Shown piece by piece: positions 38,297-49,530 of a stretch of DNA of 64,000 nt. The translations under genes and the position numbers were made by a program. Position 1 is the stretch's first letter, and each line of letters opens with the position of its first letter. The notes beneath the pieces were generated by a model. The model saw only the letters and a list, made by a program, of their open reading frames with translations, was not told the DNA's origin and did not search any database. This DNA comes from Verrucomicrobiales bacterium (GTDB lineage Bacteria > Verrucomicrobiota > Verrucomicrobiia > Limisphaerales > JAYPXF01). The DNA is taken from assembly GCA_002715965.1 (NCBI GenBank), contig PBAL01000086.1, positions 62,001 to 126,000 on the forward strand, read 5' to 3'.

Positions 38297-39139
38297 TTAC
38301 TTACGTTTGAACAGGCGGCCATCGCGACGTTGCACGATGAAACGGTTCGAGTATTTCTTGCGTTTGCGTGTCTTGTAACCCTTCGTGATCACACCCCAAG
38401 GCGTGACCGGATGACCACCACCACTGGTGCGGCCACCGCCACCACCCATCGGGTGATCGACCGGGTTCATTGCCACACCACGAACCTGCGGACGCTTGCC
38501 GAGGTTGCGATTGCGGCCGGCTTTACCGAGGATGATCTTTTCGTGATCAGGATTGGAAACCTGACCGATCGTCGCGCGACACTTGCCATTGATCTTGCGA
38601 ATTTCACCGGAGGGCAGCTTGACCTGGGCATAGCCCCCGTCGTTTGCCATCAAGGTGGCCGAACCACCCGCAGCGCGAACAATCTGTCCGCCCTTGCCCG
38701 GAGTCAGCTCGATGTTGTGAATTGCCATGCCGGCGGGAATTTCGCTGAGCGGCAGGCAATTGCCCGGCTTGGGAGCGCTTCCCGGACCGCTGGAAAGAAC
38801 GTCACCGACCGAGCAACCGTTGTGCGCGATGATGTAGCTCTTCTTGCCGTCGGCATTCTTGACCAGCGCGATGCGGGCGGAGCGAATCGGATCATACTCG
38901 ATGGCTTCCACCGTGACATCGCCAACGGCCTTGCGACGGAAATCGATGTTGCGGACCTTCTGCTTGTGACCGCCACCAATGCCCCAGGCAGTAATGCGCC
39001 CGGTATTGTTGCGTCCACCCGTTTTCTTGCGGGTGTAGGTCAGTTTCTTCTCCGGCTTCTTCTTCGTGATGTCGGAATAATCCGAGACGGTGAAGAAACG
39101 GCGGGACGGGGTAAATGGTTTGAAAGACTTGACTGGCAT
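38297..39139 (-). CDS. rplB: Ribosomal protein L2
   Basis: [69 protein letters not shown]...[29 protein letters not shown]. Confidence 0.98.
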   Translation of the reverse strand: MPVKSFKPFTPSRRFFTVSDYSDITKKKPEKKLTYTRKKTGGRNNTGRITAWGIGGGHKQKVRNIDFRRKAVGDVTVEAIEYDPIRSARIALVKNADGKKSYIIAHNGCSVGDVLSSGPGSAPKPGNCLPLSEIPAGMAIHNIELTPGKGGQIVRAAGGSATLMANDGGYAQVKLPSGEIRKINGKCRATIGQVSNPDHEKIILGKAGRNRNLGKRPQVRGVAMNPVDHPMGGGGGRTSGGGHPVTPWGVITKGYKTRKRKKYSNRFIVQRRDGRLFKRK

Positions 39140-39143
39140 GGCT

Positions 39144-39482
39144 CTACATCAGGTTGATCTTGTCACCTTTCTTCAACGTCACGACGGCTTTCTTCCAAGC
39201 TGCGTCGCGGCCCATGTGTTTCGTGCGTTTGCGGCGCAGTTTGCCGCTGACCTGCATGGTGTTCACGGAGGTCACCTTCACTTTGAAAATCTCTTCAACC
39301 GCAGACTTGATCTGGGTCTTGGTCGCGCGGCGATCGGCCACGAGAGTGTATTGATTCAACGGCTCGGTCGGACGAGCCGATCCCTTTTCCGCTGTCGATC
39401 CGCGCACGGGCTTCTCCTTGTCCTGGAGCAGCGTCGCTTTTTCCGTGATGCGAACTGTCTTGATTATGTCAAATGCGTTCAT
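39144..39482 (-). CDS. rplW: Ribosomal protein L23
   Basis: [23 protein letters not shown]...[37 protein letters not shown]; internal ATG chosen. Confidence 0.95.
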   Translation of the reverse strand: MNAFDIIKTVRITEKATLLQDKEKPVRGSTAEKGSARPTEPLNQYTLVADRRATKTQIKSAVEEIFKVKVTSVNTMQVSGKLRRKRTKHMGRDAAWKKAVVTLKKGDKINLM

Positions 39483-39513
39483 CGCCAAACTCTTTCTGAT
39501 CCGATCGGATCGC

Positions 39514-40140
39514 TTACTTCGAAAGTCTCTTGCCAACTGTTTCCAACGCGCCCTTGCTGATCAGCAGTTTGTCAAACTTGAGCGTGTTGTAGGTGTCCAA
39601 CTCGTCTCCGGTGGTCAAACCAACGTAAGGAATGTTGCGGACTGCCAACGCGAGGTTGCGTTCCGTCTCCGCGACAACGAGCACCGTTTGATCGTTGATG
39701 TCGAGAGCCTCGAGCGCGCCGACAAATTCCTTCGTCTTGGGCGACTCAAGCTTCATGTCGTCAATCACGATCACGTCTTCCATCTTGAGCCGTTCACTCA
39801 ACGCCTTGCGCAGAGCCAGCTTCTTGGTGGACTTGTTGATCTTCTTCGAGAAGTCGCGGGGACGCGGTCCGTGAACCACACCGCCACCGACCCAGATCGG
39901 GGAAACCGTTGAACCGGCGCGAGCGCGGCCGGTGCCCTTCTGACGCCAGGGCTTCTTCTTCGTGGCAGCCACTTCACCGCGGGTCTTGGCGCAAGCCGTG
40001 CCCGTGCGAACCGCAGCCATGTGCGCGACCACCGCGTCATGAACCGCCTGTTGGCCTTTCACTTCGTCTTCGATCAACTCGAAGCCAACTTCCACTTCGC
40101 CTTGCGCGGCGCCTTTCAAATCCTTGACAGAGACATTCAT
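39514..40140 (-). CDS. rplD: Ribosomal protein L4
   Basis: TRGEVAATKKKPWRQKGTGRARAGSTVSPIWVGGGVVHGPRPRDFSKKINK. Confidence 0.97.
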   Translation of the reverse strand: MNVSVKDLKGAAQGEVEVGFELIEDEVKGQQAVHDAVVAHMAAVRTGTACAKTRGEVAATKKKPWRQKGTGRARAGSTVSPIWVGGGVVHGPRPRDFSKKINKSTKKLALRKALSERLKMEDVIVIDDMKLESPKTKEFVGALEALDINDQTVLVVAETERNLALAVRNIPYVGLTTGDELDTYNTLKFDKLLISKGALETVGKRLSK

Positions 40141-40147
40141 TTTCTAC

Positions 40148-40789
40148 CTATGCCTTCTTGGGTTTCTTCTTTGATTCGCGAATCACGACGTAATCGCCAT
40201 TCGCACCAGGAACCGCGCCCTTGATCAAGAGCACGTTGTCGTCCTTGCGGACCTGAACAATCTGGAGGTTCTGCACCGTGCGACGGCGCTGTCCCATGTG
40301 ACCCGGCATCTTCTTGCCCTTGTCAACCCAACCGGGAGTTGAGCCAGCAGCAATGGAACCCGGACGACGACGGAAACCTTTTTGACCGTGCGAACCCGGA
40401 CCACCGGCGAAATTCCAACGCTTCACTACACCTTGGAAACCACGTCCCTTGGTCGTGCCAATCGCGTCGATGTAATCACCCACGGCGAAGACATCCGGAC
40501 CCACGGTGTCACCCGGATTCACATCCAGTGAGAAATCGCGGAATTCCTTGATGCGCTTGACCGGAGCCGACTTGCCATGCTTCACGAAGTGACCGGCCTG
40601 CGGCTTGTTCACGCGGTTTTCCTTCTGGTCATCGAAGCCGAGTTGAACTGCGTTGTAACCGTCGGTTTCTTCGGTCTTCTTTTGCAGCACCCGGTTCGGG
40701 CCGGCCAACACGACCGTCACGGAGATGACCGCACCGGTCTCGTCGTAAACGCGCGTTTGCCCAATCTTTTTTCCTAGCAAGCCAATCAT
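40148..40789 (-). CDS. rplC: Ribosomal protein L3
   Basis: MIGLLGKKIGQTRVYDETGAVISVTVVLAGPNRVLQKK...GTTKGRGFQGVVKRWNFAGGPGSHGQKGFRRRPGSIAAGSTPGWVDKGKKMPGHMGQRR. Confidence 0.97.
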   Translation of the reverse strand: MIGLLGKKIGQTRVYDETGAVISVTVVLAGPNRVLQKKTEETDGYNAVQLGFDDQKENRVNKPQAGHFVKHGKSAPVKRIKEFRDFSLDVNPGDTVGPDVFAVGDYIDAIGTTKGRGFQGVVKRWNFAGGPGSHGQKGFRRRPGSIAAGSTPGWVDKGKKMPGHMGQRRRTVQNLQIVQVRKDDNVLLIKGAVPGANGDYVVIRESKKKPKKA

Positions 40790-40793
40790 CGCT

Positions 40794-41102
40794 CTAGATC
40801 TTGATTTGAATGTCCACACCGGCGGGGAGGTTGAGCTTCTTCAGCTCGTCCACCGTCTTGGCCGTCGGTTCAATGATATCGAGCAGGCGCTTGTGAGTGC
40901 GTTGCTCAAAGGTTTCCTGAGACTTCTTGTCCACGTGCGGAGAGCGCGTGACCGTGAATCGTTCCGTGCGGGTCGGCAGGGGGATCGGACCCGCAACGCG
41001 AGCGCCACTGCGCTTGACCGTTTCAACGATATCCGCGGCCGACGTATCGATCACACGATGGTCGTAAGCCTTCAGTCGAATTCTAATACGTTGTTGTGCC
41101 AT
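40794..41102 (-). CDS. rpsJ: Ribosomal protein S10
   Basis: [76 protein letters not shown]. Confidence 0.98.
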   Translation of the reverse strand: MAQQRIRIRLKAYDHRVIDTSAADIVETVKRSGARVAGPIPLPTRTERFTVTRSPHVDKKSQETFEQRTHKRLLDIIEPTAKTVDELKKLNLPAGVDIQIKI

Positions 41103-41122
41103 GACTGTCTGATTTCGAAATT

Positions 41123-43381
41123 TTAAAACCCTGCCGGACGACCGGCTGCATCAATGATTCCATCCGCGATCTGAGGCGGAACTTCTTCAAACTTCAAAGG
41201 CTCCATCGAGAAGCTCGCGCGCCCTTTGCTGAGCGAACGAACGGCCGTCGAGTAGCCAAACATTTCGGAAAGCGGAACCTGACAATTCAGGATCGCCATG
41301 CCCGCGCGGGAATTGATACCGGAGACCTGCCCGCGACGACGATTGATGTCGCCGAGCACATCACCCTGATACTCGTCCGGCGTGGTCACTTCCACTTTCA
41401 TCACCGGCTCAAGCAGAACCGGAGAAGCCTTCTTGACCGCTTCGCGCAGGGCAAAGATTCCGGCCATCTTAAAAGCGTGTTCACTGGAATCCACATCGTG
41501 GAAGGTGCCGTCCACGAGCTGGACTTTCAGATCCACCAATTCGTAATTGGCGATCACACCCGTCTGGATGGATTCCTTGATTCCTTCGATCGTCGGCGCG
41601 ATGAATTCCTTTGGAATCACACCGCCAACAATCTGGTCTTCAACTTCAATTCCCTTGCCGCGTTCAGCAGGCTGAATCTTCACCACCGCGTGCCCATACT
41701 GACCGCGGCCACCCGATTGACGGATCAACTTGCCTTCAGCCTGCGCCGGAGCGGTGATCGCTTCGCGATACGCAATCTGAGGTTTGCCAGCACGCGCTTC
41801 GCACTTGAATTCACGCTTCAGGCGATCGTGGATGATTTCCAAGTGCAGCTCGCCCATGCCCGCGATGATCGTCTGCCCGGTTTCTTCATCCGTGCTCACC
41901 TGGAAGGTTGGATCTTCCTCGGAAAGAAGGGCCAACCCGGTTGAAAGCTTGTCGCGATCGGCGCTGCTTTGCGGCTCGATCGCCATCTTGATCACGGGCT
42001 CGGGGAAGGTCGGCGGTTCGAGAGTCATCTCGTCGCCGAGTTCGTTCATGGTGTCGCCCGTGGAAAGGAACCTCGGGCCGACAAGCGCGGCAATGTCACC
42101 GGCATAAACCGTGTCAACATCCTCGCGCTTGTCGGCCTGAATCATCAAAATCCGCGAAGCGCGTTCCTTCTTGCGTGTTCGCGGATTGTAAATCGTGTCA
42201 CCCTTGGAAAGCTGGCCGCGATAGACCCGGAAAAACACCATCTTCTTGATAACCGGGTCGTTCCACAATTTGAACGCCAAGGCGGTGAATTTCCCGTTGT
42301 CGTCGGTCTCAACCAGACAATCTTCAACGGAACCGTCACGCTTCTCGATGTGACCGTCCGCAGCCGGAATATCCAGCGGAGACGGGAGGTAATCGACAAC
42401 CGCATCGACCAGGAGTTGAACGTTCTTGTTCTTGAACGCAGAACCGCCGATCACCGGCACAAATTCCAAGGCAACGGTCAAACGACGAATCGCGTGCTTC
42501 AGGCTCACCGCATCGACGGGTTTATCTTCGAGCACCAAATCAGCGATCTCATCATCCTTGTTGGAAACCGCATCAACGAGTTCCGCAAAGGCGCGTCCAG
42601 CAAGCTCGACTTCGTCACCATCGAGATCGCGAATCTCGTAATTCGATCCCATCTCGTCCGTGTAGATGACGGCCTTCTGATTGACCACGTCGATCATGCC
42701 CTGGAGCTGATCCTCGGAGCCAATCGGAATGCCGACCGGGTAAGCGTAGGCACCCAACTTGGATCGCATGTCGTTCAGTGCCGCATCAAAGTCGGCGCCG
42801 ACTCGATCCATCTTGTTCACGAATGCGATGCGCGGAACGTTGTATTTGGTCGCCTGCCGCCAGACCGTTTCGGACTGGGGCTGAACACCGGCAACACCGC
42901 AGAAAACCGCAACTGCGCCATCCAAAACCCGCATGGAACGTTCGACTTCAGCCGTGAAATCAACGTGCCCGGGAGTATCAATGATGTTGATGCGGAATTT
43001 CTCTCCAGCGAAAAGCTTCGTGCAGTCATCCCCTTCCTGCTTCCAGTAGCAGGTGGTGGCAGCTGAAGTAATGGTGATCCCACGTTCACGCTCCTGAGCC
43101 ATCCAATCGGTGACCGTGTTGCCGTCGTGAACTTCACCCACCTTGTGAACCAGACCGGTGTAAAAAAGAATCCGCTCCGTCGTGGTCGTCTTTCCAGCAT
43201 CGATATGGGCGGCAATACCAATATTGCGCGTCCGCTCGAGCCGGTAAGGCCGATTCGGCGAGTTCTTCTTAGACGTATCTGCGTCCACTATGTCAGCGAC
43301 TACATTCACTAAATTGATCTTTCGCGCCAGCGTCTGGCTGCCACCCGCTTGGGTGAGGACAGCCCAGCCATCTACCGCCAA
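41123..43381 (-). CDS. fusA: Elongation factor G (copy 1, in str position; N-terminal start uncertain)
   Basis: [88 protein letters not shown]; full domains II-V. Confidence 0.96.
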   Translation of the reverse strand: MAVDGWAVLTQAGGSQTLARKINLVNVVADIVDADTSKKNSPNRPYRLERTRNIGIAAHIDAGKTTTTERILFYTGLVHKVGEVHDGNTVTDWMAQERERGITITSAATTCYWKQEGDDCTKLFAGEKFRINIIDTPGHVDFTAEVERSMRVLDGAVAVFCGVAGVQPQSETVWRQATKYNVPRIAFVNKMDRVGADFDAALNDMRSKLGAYAYPVGIPIGSEDQLQGMIDVVNQKAVIYTDEMGSNYEIRDLDGDEVELAGRAFAELVDAVSNKDDEIADLVLEDKPVDAVSLKHAIRRLTVALEFVPVIGGSAFKNKNVQLLVDAVVDYLPSPLDIPAADGHIEKRDGSVEDCLVETDDNGKFTALAFKLWNDPVIKKMVFFRVYRGQLSKGDTIYNPRTRKKERASRILMIQADKREDVDTVYAGDIAALVGPRFLSTGDTMNELGDEMTLEPPTFPEPVIKMAIEPQSSADRDKLSTGLALLSEEDPTFQVSTDEETGQTIIAGMGELHLEIIHDRLKREFKCEARAGKPQIAYREAITAPAQAEGKLIRQSGGRGQYGHAVVKIQPAERGKGIEVEDQIVGGVIPKEFIAPTIEGIKESIQTGVIANYELVDLKVQLVDGTFHDVDSSEHAFKMAGIFALREAVKKASPVLLEPVMKVEVTTPDEYQGDVLGDINRRRGQVSGINSRAGMAILNCQVPLSEMFGYSTAVRSLSKGRASFSMEPLKFEEVPPQIADGIIDAAGRPAGF

Positions 43382-43447
43382 CCAAGTCAGGCGATAAAAA
43401 TTCCCCGATGAATCTCAGCGATCGGGGCGCGCTATAGTTAAATTGTG

Positions 43448-43921
43448 TTACCAGCGAAAATGGGCGAATGCCTTGTTGGACTGGGCCATCTTGTGAACCT
43501 CGTCGCGTCGGCGAATCGAGGAACCCTGTCCCTGGTAGGCATCCATTATTTCGTTGGCGAGGGCATTCTTCATCGGTTGCCCTTTTTTGGCTGATGCGAA
43601 CTTGACCAACCAGCGAACCGCCAAGGAAGCACTCCGTTCGGAGGTGACTTCCAGTGGCACCTGATAGGTCGCACCGCCGACACGGCGAGGCTTCACTTCC
43701 AGGCGAGGTTTCGCATTGTCGACCGCGCGCTGCAGGATCTCCAGCGGGCTCGTATCCTTCTGCTTGGCAGAAAGAATATCGAACGCGCCGTAAACCACTC
43801 CCTGAGCGACGCTCTTCTTCCCATCCTCCATCACCATGTGGACGAGGCGGGTAACCAGAACGCTCTCATACTTCGCATCCGGATGAACCGGACGTTTTAC
43901 AGCTCTGCGACGACGTGACAT
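43448..43921 (-). CDS. rpsG: Ribosomal protein S7
   Basis: MSRRRRAVKRPVHPDAKYESVLVTRLVHMVMEDGKKSVAQGVVYGAFDILSAK...AVDNAKPRLEVKPRRVGGATYQVPLEV. Confidence 0.98.
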   Translation of the reverse strand: MSRRRRAVKRPVHPDAKYESVLVTRLVHMVMEDGKKSVAQGVVYGAFDILSAKQKDTSPLEILQRAVDNAKPRLEVKPRRVGGATYQVPLEVTSERSASLAVRWLVKFASAKKGQPMKNALANEIMDAYQGQGSSIRRRDEVHKMAQSNKAFAHFRW

Positions 43922-43936
43922 AAAAAACTTCTAAAA

Positions 43937-44323
43937 TTACTTCTTCGCTTCCTTCTTGGGACGCTTGACTCCGTATTTGGAGCGACTCACCCGGCGTTTC
44001 TCAACACCGTTGGCGTCCAGCGCACCACGAACGATGTGGTAACGAACACCCGGCAAGTCAGAAACACGACCACCGCGCACAAGCACAATGCTGTGCTCCT
44101 GGAGGTTGTGCCCCTCGTCCGGGATGTAGGCAATGACCTCGTAACCATTCGTCAGGCGCACCTTCGCCACCTTCCGCATCGCGGAGTTTGGCTTCTTGGG
44201 CGTGCGGGTCATGACCTGCACACACACGCCACGGCGGAAAGGACACTTCTGAAGAGCCGGAGACTTCGACTTCTTCGTGATCTTCTTGCGCCCTTTTCGG
44301 ACGAGCTGATTAATCGTCGGCAT
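43937..44323 (-). CDS. rpsL: Ribosomal protein S12
   Basis: [110 protein letters not shown]. Confidence 0.98.
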   Translation of the reverse strand: MPTINQLVRKGRKKITKKSKSPALQKCPFRRGVCVQVMTRTPKKPNSAMRKVAKVRLTNGYEVIAYIPDEGHNLQEHSIVLVRGGRVSDLPGVRYHIVRGALDANGVEKRRVSRSKYGVKRPKKEAKK

Positions 44324-44448
44324 CGTTTAAAAACCTGTGCAATAAACACCCATTTCCCACATTTCTGGGAAAGGGAGCGGGACCATAGGCAAATGGCGTT
44401 CCACCCGCAACAAAAACTTAATTTTTTTTGGATTTTTTATTCACCCCC

Positions 44449-44478
44449 GATTTCAGCCCCGAAAACCGGGCTGAAATC
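44449..44478 (-). promoter_or_regulatory. Hairpin in the str-operon leader upstream of rpsL
   Basis: Perfect 11-bp inverted repeat GATTTCAGCCC-cgaaaacc-GGGCTGAAATC within a ~450 bp noncoding gap. Confidence 0.5.
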
Positions 44479-44770
44479 AGCAGACGAAAGACGCACAGCT
44501 TGGCACAAATCGGGAATCTGTGTAAAGCGCCAGACCGGGAAATTCGCCATCCCGCCGTCTCCCTCCTACCCGTGTCTTTCCCAAGCTCCCGCTTGCGACA
44601 GAGAAAAAGAACTCTTTAAGCACCCAGACGGGAGATTCACCACTCGCAGCCTCATTCCAATTCACCCCTTATTCTTAACTCCGCTGTTCAAGTGGTCTAT
44701 CCTTCGTAGTGTTCCAAGTGCCGATTCAGGAAACTCTCATTTCGTTTCACCAAATCCAAGCCTGCGATCG

Positions 44771-44803
44771 AAAATAAAAAAGCCCTCCCGTTTCCGGAAG
44801 GGC
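44771..44803 (-). terminator. Rho-independent terminator of the upstream EF-G copy
   Basis: Minus strand: GCCCTTCCGGAAACGGGAGGGC followed by TTTTTTATTTT. Confidence 0.85.
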
Positions 44804-44823
44804 CTTGGTGAATCTTTTCGAAC

Positions 44824-46914
44824 TTACTTGTTCTTCGCTTCCTTGGCCTTCTTGAACGCAGCGATGATTTCTTCGCTCACGTTGTTCGGGCAGGCAGCGT
44901 AGTGTGAAAACTCCATGGAAAACTGGCCACGGCCACTCGTAATCGTCCGGAGATCGCCGATGTAGCCGAACATGTCGCTCAGCGGGGCTTCTGCCTTGAT
45001 GCGCACGCCGGAAGGAGCTGCGTCCTGCGACTTGATCATTCCGCGACGGCGGCTCAAGTCACCGATGACGTCACCGACGTTGTCGTCCGGAGTAAAGACG
45101 TCGAGCTTCATGATGGGCTCAAGGAGCTGCGGACCCGCTTTCGGGATGGTTTGACGATAACCGGCACGGGCAGCGATTTCGAAGGCCACTGCCGAGGAGT
45201 CCACTGCGTGGAAGGCTCCATCAAGAAGGGTGACCTTGAAGTCCAGACAGGGGTATTCAGCAAGCACGCCCTTGTCACAGGAGAATTTGAATCCCTTTTC
45301 GATGGCGGGCCAGAATTCGCGCGGAACGTTGCCGCCGGTGACCTTGGATTCGAATTCAAAGCCGGAACCGGGTTCGAGTGGGGTGATTGTGTAGTCGATC
45401 TTGCCGAACTGACCGGAACCACCTGACTGCTTCTTGTGCGTGTAGCTGTCCGTGACTTCCTGGGTGACCGTTTCGCGATAGGCGACCTGCGGCTTGCCAA
45501 CCTCGACTTCGACGCCGTGAGTGCGCTTGAGGATGTCCACCTTGATGTCCAGGTGAAGCTCACCCATTCCCTTGAGAATTGTCTCCCCGCTTTCCTCGTC
45601 GGTTTCAACGCGGAAGGACGGGTCTTCCTTCACCATCTTGCCGATCGCGACGCCCATCTTTTCGACGGCGCCCTTTTCTTTCGGAGAAACCGCAACGGAG
45701 ATAACCGGATCCGGGAAGACCATCGGTTCGAGCGTCGCGGGCTTGTCCGGATCACATAGCGTGTGACCGGTCTGGGTGGTCTTCAAACCAACGAGGGCAA
45801 CAATGTCGCCCGCTTGGCAGGAATCCATCTCTTCGCGCGAATCAGCGTGCATCTGCACGATGCGGCCGACACGTTCTTCCTTGCCGGTAAAGGTATTCAG
45901 GACGTTCTCGCCCTTGTTCAAGGTCCCGGAGTAAACGCGGGTAAACGTGAGGGCGCCGTAACGATCGTCCATGATCTTGAATGCCAATGCGCGCAGCGGG
46001 CGGCTGGGATCCACTTCGGCCAATTCGCCGGTCTCTTCCCCCTCCAGATCAACTTCGGGTTGAGGAGCTACTTCAGTCGGGTTCGGGAGGTAGTCAACGA
46101 CCGCATCGAGAACCTGCTGCACACCCTTGTTCTTGAAGGACGAACCGCAGTAGGTCGGGAAGAAGTCGAGCGCGATGGTACCCTTGCGGATACACATCTT
46201 GATCGTTTCCATGTCCGGCTCTTCGCCTTCGAGAAGCTTCTCCATCGCGTCGTCGTCCTGCTCAACCGCAGTTTCCAGAAGTTCAGCACGAAACTTCTCA
46301 ACGTCTTCCTTCATGTCGTCCGGCACATCCTTGACCTCGAACTTCTCCGGATCTCCGGAGTCGTCCCAGATATAGGCCTTGCGGGTCAGAAGATCGACCA
46401 CACCCTGGAAATTCTCGTAATTGCCGATCGGAAGCACCATCACCAGCGGCTTGGCGCCGAGGACATTCTTCACCTGATCCACGACGCGGTAGAAATCTGC
46501 ACCCACGCGGTCCAGTTTGTTCACGTAGATGATTCGCGCGACCTTGGAATCGTTGGCATAGCGCCAGTTCGTTTCGGACTGGGGCTCCACACCTCCAGAC
46601 CCGCAGAACACACCCACACCGCCGTCGAGCACCTTGAGCGAACGATAGACCTCGATGGTGAAGTCAACGTGTCCAGGGGTGTCGATGATGTTCATCTGGT
46701 GGTCCTTCCAGAAACAAGTGGTCGCTGCTGACTGAATCGTGATGCCGCGTTCCTGCTCCTGATCCATGAAGTCGGTGGTCGCGGCACCGTCGTGCACTTC
46801 ACCGATTTTGTGGATCTTGCCAGTGAGCTTGAGAATACGTTCCGTGGTCGTGGTTTTACCCGCGTCCACGTGTGCAAAGATACCGATGTTTCGGTATTTG
46901 GTTAGATCAGTCAT
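44824..46914 (-). CDS. Elongation factor G paralog (copy 2)
   Basis: [97 protein letters not shown]; complete EF-G domains. Confidence 0.96.
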   Translation of the reverse strand: MTDLTKYRNIGIFAHVDAGKTTTTERILKLTGKIHKIGEVHDGAATTDFMDQEQERGITIQSAATTCFWKDHQMNIIDTPGHVDFTIEVYRSLKVLDGGVGVFCGSGGVEPQSETNWRYANDSKVARIIYVNKLDRVGADFYRVVDQVKNVLGAKPLVMVLPIGNYENFQGVVDLLTRKAYIWDDSGDPEKFEVKDVPDDMKEDVEKFRAELLETAVEQDDDAMEKLLEGEEPDMETIKMCIRKGTIALDFFPTYCGSSFKNKGVQQVLDAVVDYLPNPTEVAPQPEVDLEGEETGELAEVDPSRPLRALAFKIMDDRYGALTFTRVYSGTLNKGENVLNTFTGKEERVGRIVQMHADSREEMDSCQAGDIVALVGLKTTQTGHTLCDPDKPATLEPMVFPDPVISVAVSPKEKGAVEKMGVAIGKMVKEDPSFRVETDEESGETILKGMGELHLDIKVDILKRTHGVEVEVGKPQVAYRETVTQEVTDSYTHKKQSGGSGQFGKIDYTITPLEPGSGFEFESKVTGGNVPREFWPAIEKGFKFSCDKGVLAEYPCLDFKVTLLDGAFHAVDSSAVAFEIAARAGYRQTIPKAGPQLLEPIMKLDVFTPDDNVGDVIGDLSRRRGMIKSQDAAPSGVRIKAEAPLSDMFGYIGDLRTITSGRGQFSMEFSHYAACPNNVSEEIIAAFKKAKEAKNK

Positions 46915-47064
46915 TGCGTTGTTTTATCGTTGTTTTCCGACCAGCCCGATGACGAGCGGGCGATATTGCTAAAGCATTTGAAAAATTTGACAACTCCTGA
47001 ATGCAGCTTTTCCCGGAAAACTTGCCGGTTTGGCACGAAGTTTGAATCTGGATGGCAGACCCGA

Positions 47065-47991
47065 CTAGTTCTTCGGATCGTTGGAACCGGGTGCAACTTG
47101 GAACAAGTCCCGGGCAAGAAAAGACGGCGCCCAATACTTCTCGATATGCTGGACAATCAGCTCCGTCCCGCGCGTGTGGCTCACAAATGGCGGGTCCCGC
47201 GGATCGTAGAGTGAATCGGTAAGATCGCGGCAAAGGGCGACGTTCATCCCCAAGTAAGCCCACATGCGAATGCCGAATGGCCGGCCCAGCACGCACATAT
47301 TGGTGTGCACGCCCATGAGGATCACGTTCTTGATACCCTCGCGCTGAAATACGTTCCACATCTCCTGCCCGCTGTGACTGACACCGTCCCAACCAACGAT
47401 TCCAATCGCCGGATGTTCGTGCCGATCGTGCTTGGGATAAGGTCGTGGTTTGGGGTCGTCACAACCGCGAACGCCTCCTTCCACACGCAACCTGGTTTCC
47501 ACCGGCAGTTCCGTCTCCCGCTTGAGGTCGCAATCCCAATGCCCCGTGATCGGGATCGGTGATTTCACCAAGACAGCTTCCTTCATCTTTTTGCGGAAGG
47601 GAGTATCCGCATAGAGGTCCACGCCACCGCTCGGGGCATGCACGATGAATGCACCGTGATCGCGAGCTGCCGAGATCGCCTCGTTCATCCGGGGCGCCAT
47701 GTCCCCCACCCGTTGCTGTGACATACGACAAGGATGTTCCGCCCACATGTCACAAATCACGATCGCGGTCTCCGAGACGTGCCACTCCGCGACTTGGTGA
47801 ACCGGCGAATACTCCAGGCCCTTGGGAACGGGCTTGCGACAGGATCTCATATTTAATCGGAACTTGCCCGGGATCCACGGATGCGTTCGCGTGGCCTTGG
47901 GCTTGGCATCCAATCCCTGAAGCGAAAGTCCACAGAATGCCCCCGCACCCAGGCTCTGCACAAATCCTCGACGAGTGACAAGAGTGCTCAT
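47065..47991 (-). CDS. Isochorismatase-family cysteine hydrolase with Tat-like signal
   Basis: TRRGFVQSLGAGAFCGLSLQG; AIVICDMWAEHPC; NVILMGVHTNMCVLGRPFGIR. Confidence 0.85.
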   Translation of the reverse strand: MSTLVTRRGFVQSLGAGAFCGLSLQGLDAKPKATRTHPWIPGKFRLNMRSCRKPVPKGLEYSPVHQVAEWHVSETAIVICDMWAEHPCRMSQQRVGDMAPRMNEAISAARDHGAFIVHAPSGGVDLYADTPFRKKMKEAVLVKSPIPITGHWDCDLKRETELPVETRLRVEGGVRGCDDPKPRPYPKHDRHEHPAIGIVGWDGVSHSGQEMWNVFQREGIKNVILMGVHTNMCVLGRPFGIRMWAYLGMNVALCRDLTDSLYDPRDPPFVSHTRGTELIVQHIEKYWAPSFLARDLFQVAPGSNDPKN

Positions 47992-48248
47992 TGGTCGGCC
48001 AATAGTGTTCGGAGCGCCTTCACATTCTCCTCCTCGCTGAAGAACGAACTGATTGGCGCAACAAATCCTTCGACCACTTCGCTGCGCAATTCCCCGGTCG
48101 TGGATTTCTGAAGCAGTTCGAAGCCGTCACCGGCCAGTCGATACTGCTCCACCACCTCCAACAATTGGGGCGAATGGCGGATCGGTTCCAACAGGGCATC
48201 CAGCGCAGTCATCGACCGCAAGTTAAGACAGCTGCCCCGGGCTAGCAA
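47988..48248 (-). CDS. Small hypothetical protein, coupled to 47065..47991 by ATGA overlap
   Basis: Minus-strand ORF with 4-bp overlap: MTALDALLEPIRHSPQLLEVVEQYRLAGDGFELLQKSTTGELRSEVVEGFVAPISSFFSEEENVKALRTLLADQ. Confidence 0.6.
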   Translation of the reverse strand: MLARGSCLNLRSMTALDALLEPIRHSPQLLEVVEQYRLAGDGFELLQKSTTGELRSEVVEGFVAPISSFFSEEENVKALRTLLADQ

Positions 48249-48307
48249 TTCGGAATCCTCGCGCGCTTGCCCTCCGCGCGTTTTTGGCTAACGTCCGAAC
48301 CGCATTT

Positions 48308-49498
48308 ATGAGCAGACCGAAAAACCCGCACGCAGCAAAACAATTCTTCATCGCCCTCACCATCGTCCTCGTGGGCGTTTACGGCGGATCGATGCTGGCA
48401 CTGAAGAAGGTCGATCAGGACGCGGCCCAGCGTCATTTGCCCGCGCGCGGTTTGGGACACAACATGCCCGGGGTCACGAAGGAGGTGCAGGAGGTCGTCG
48501 ACGCACAGAAGAACATCACGCCAAAGGATGAGCCGGACAATTTTGCGTGGACCAATGACATGGTGTGGATCCCGGCGGGCAAGTTCGTCATGGGCGCCAC
48601 CAACGGCCAACCAGATGAAGTCCCGCTGCACGAAGTTGAAGTTGATGGTTTCTGGATCGACAAGTACGAGATCACCAATCGGAAGTTCAAGGAATTCGTG
48701 GACGCAACCGGACACGTGACCGTCGCGGAAAAACAACCGAACCCTGCGGATTTTCCGGGCGTGCCGGCTGAGAATCTCAAACCCGGATCGATTGTATTCG
48801 CACCACCTGGATTTGAAGTTCCGCTGAACAATCACATGGCCTGGTGGGGTTACGAACACTACGCCAGCTGGAAATCTCCGAAGGGTCGCGACTCAAACAT
48901 CAGCGACAAGATGGATCATCCGGTGGTTCACGTGGCCTGGTTTGATGCGATGGCCTATTGCAAATGGGCCGGCAAGCGCCTGCCAACCGAGGCCGAATGG
49001 GAACGCGCTTCCCGCGGACCGAACAATCATCCCTACACCTGGGGAACAGAGCGCAAGCCCGATGGCAAATGGCATGGCAACATCTTCCAGGGCAAGTTTC
49101 CCAACAGCGACACCGCAGTGGATGGTTTCACCGGCACGGCACCGGTCGGCAAGTTCAAGCCGAACGCCCACGGGCTCTATGACATGGCCGGCAATGTGTG
49201 GGAATGGTGCAACGACTGGTACATGCCAGACTACTACCGCAACAGCCCGAACAAGAATCCTCAAGGCCCCGAAGAAAGCTACGACCCGAACGAACCTGGC
49301 GTATGGAAGAAGGTTAATCGAGGCGGATCCTACCTGTGCAACGACGTATATTGCTCGGGCTACCGCCCTTCAATGCGGATGAAGACCTCGCCAGACACGG
49401 GAATTTCCCACACTGGCTTTCGTTGCGTGAAGACCGGGCCTTCGCCGGAAGAGATTGCGAAGACTTTGGCTGAACGCAAGGTGGCTTCGGCAGAATAG
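48308..49498 (+). CDS. Formylglycine-generating enzyme (SUMF1/FGE) family protein, membrane-anchored
   Basis: MVWIPAGKFVMGATNGQPDEVPLHEVEVDGFWIDKYEITNRKFKEFVDATGH...AYCKWAGKRLPTEAEWERASRG...GLYDMAGNVWEWCNDWY...NRGGSYLCNDVYCSGYRPSMRM; retains the paired Cys (CNDVYC). Confidence 0.93.
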   Translation: MSRPKNPHAAKQFFIALTIVLVGVYGGSMLALKKVDQDAAQRHLPARGLGHNMPGVTKEVQEVVDAQKNITPKDEPDNFAWTNDMVWIPAGKFVMGATNGQPDEVPLHEVEVDGFWIDKYEITNRKFKEFVDATGHVTVAEKQPNPADFPGVPAENLKPGSIVFAPPGFEVPLNNHMAWWGYEHYASWKSPKGRDSNISDKMDHPVVHVAWFDAMAYCKWAGKRLPTEAEWERASRGPNNHPYTWGTERKPDGKWHGNIFQGKFPNSDTAVDGFTGTAPVGKFKPNAHGLYDMAGNVWEWCNDWYMPDYYRNSPNKNPQGPEESYDPNEPGVWKKVNRGGSYLCNDVYCSGYRPSMRMKTSPDTGISHTGFRCVKTGPSPEEIAKTLAERKVASAE

Positions 49499-49530
49499 GC
49501 CTCACAGGAGAGATACAACTGGAGGGCGTA

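Noticed and set aside
41969-43066. 365-aa plus-strand ORF (also 45763..46731, 322 aa)
   Set aside because: Antisense to the two EF-G genes; no domain signatures.
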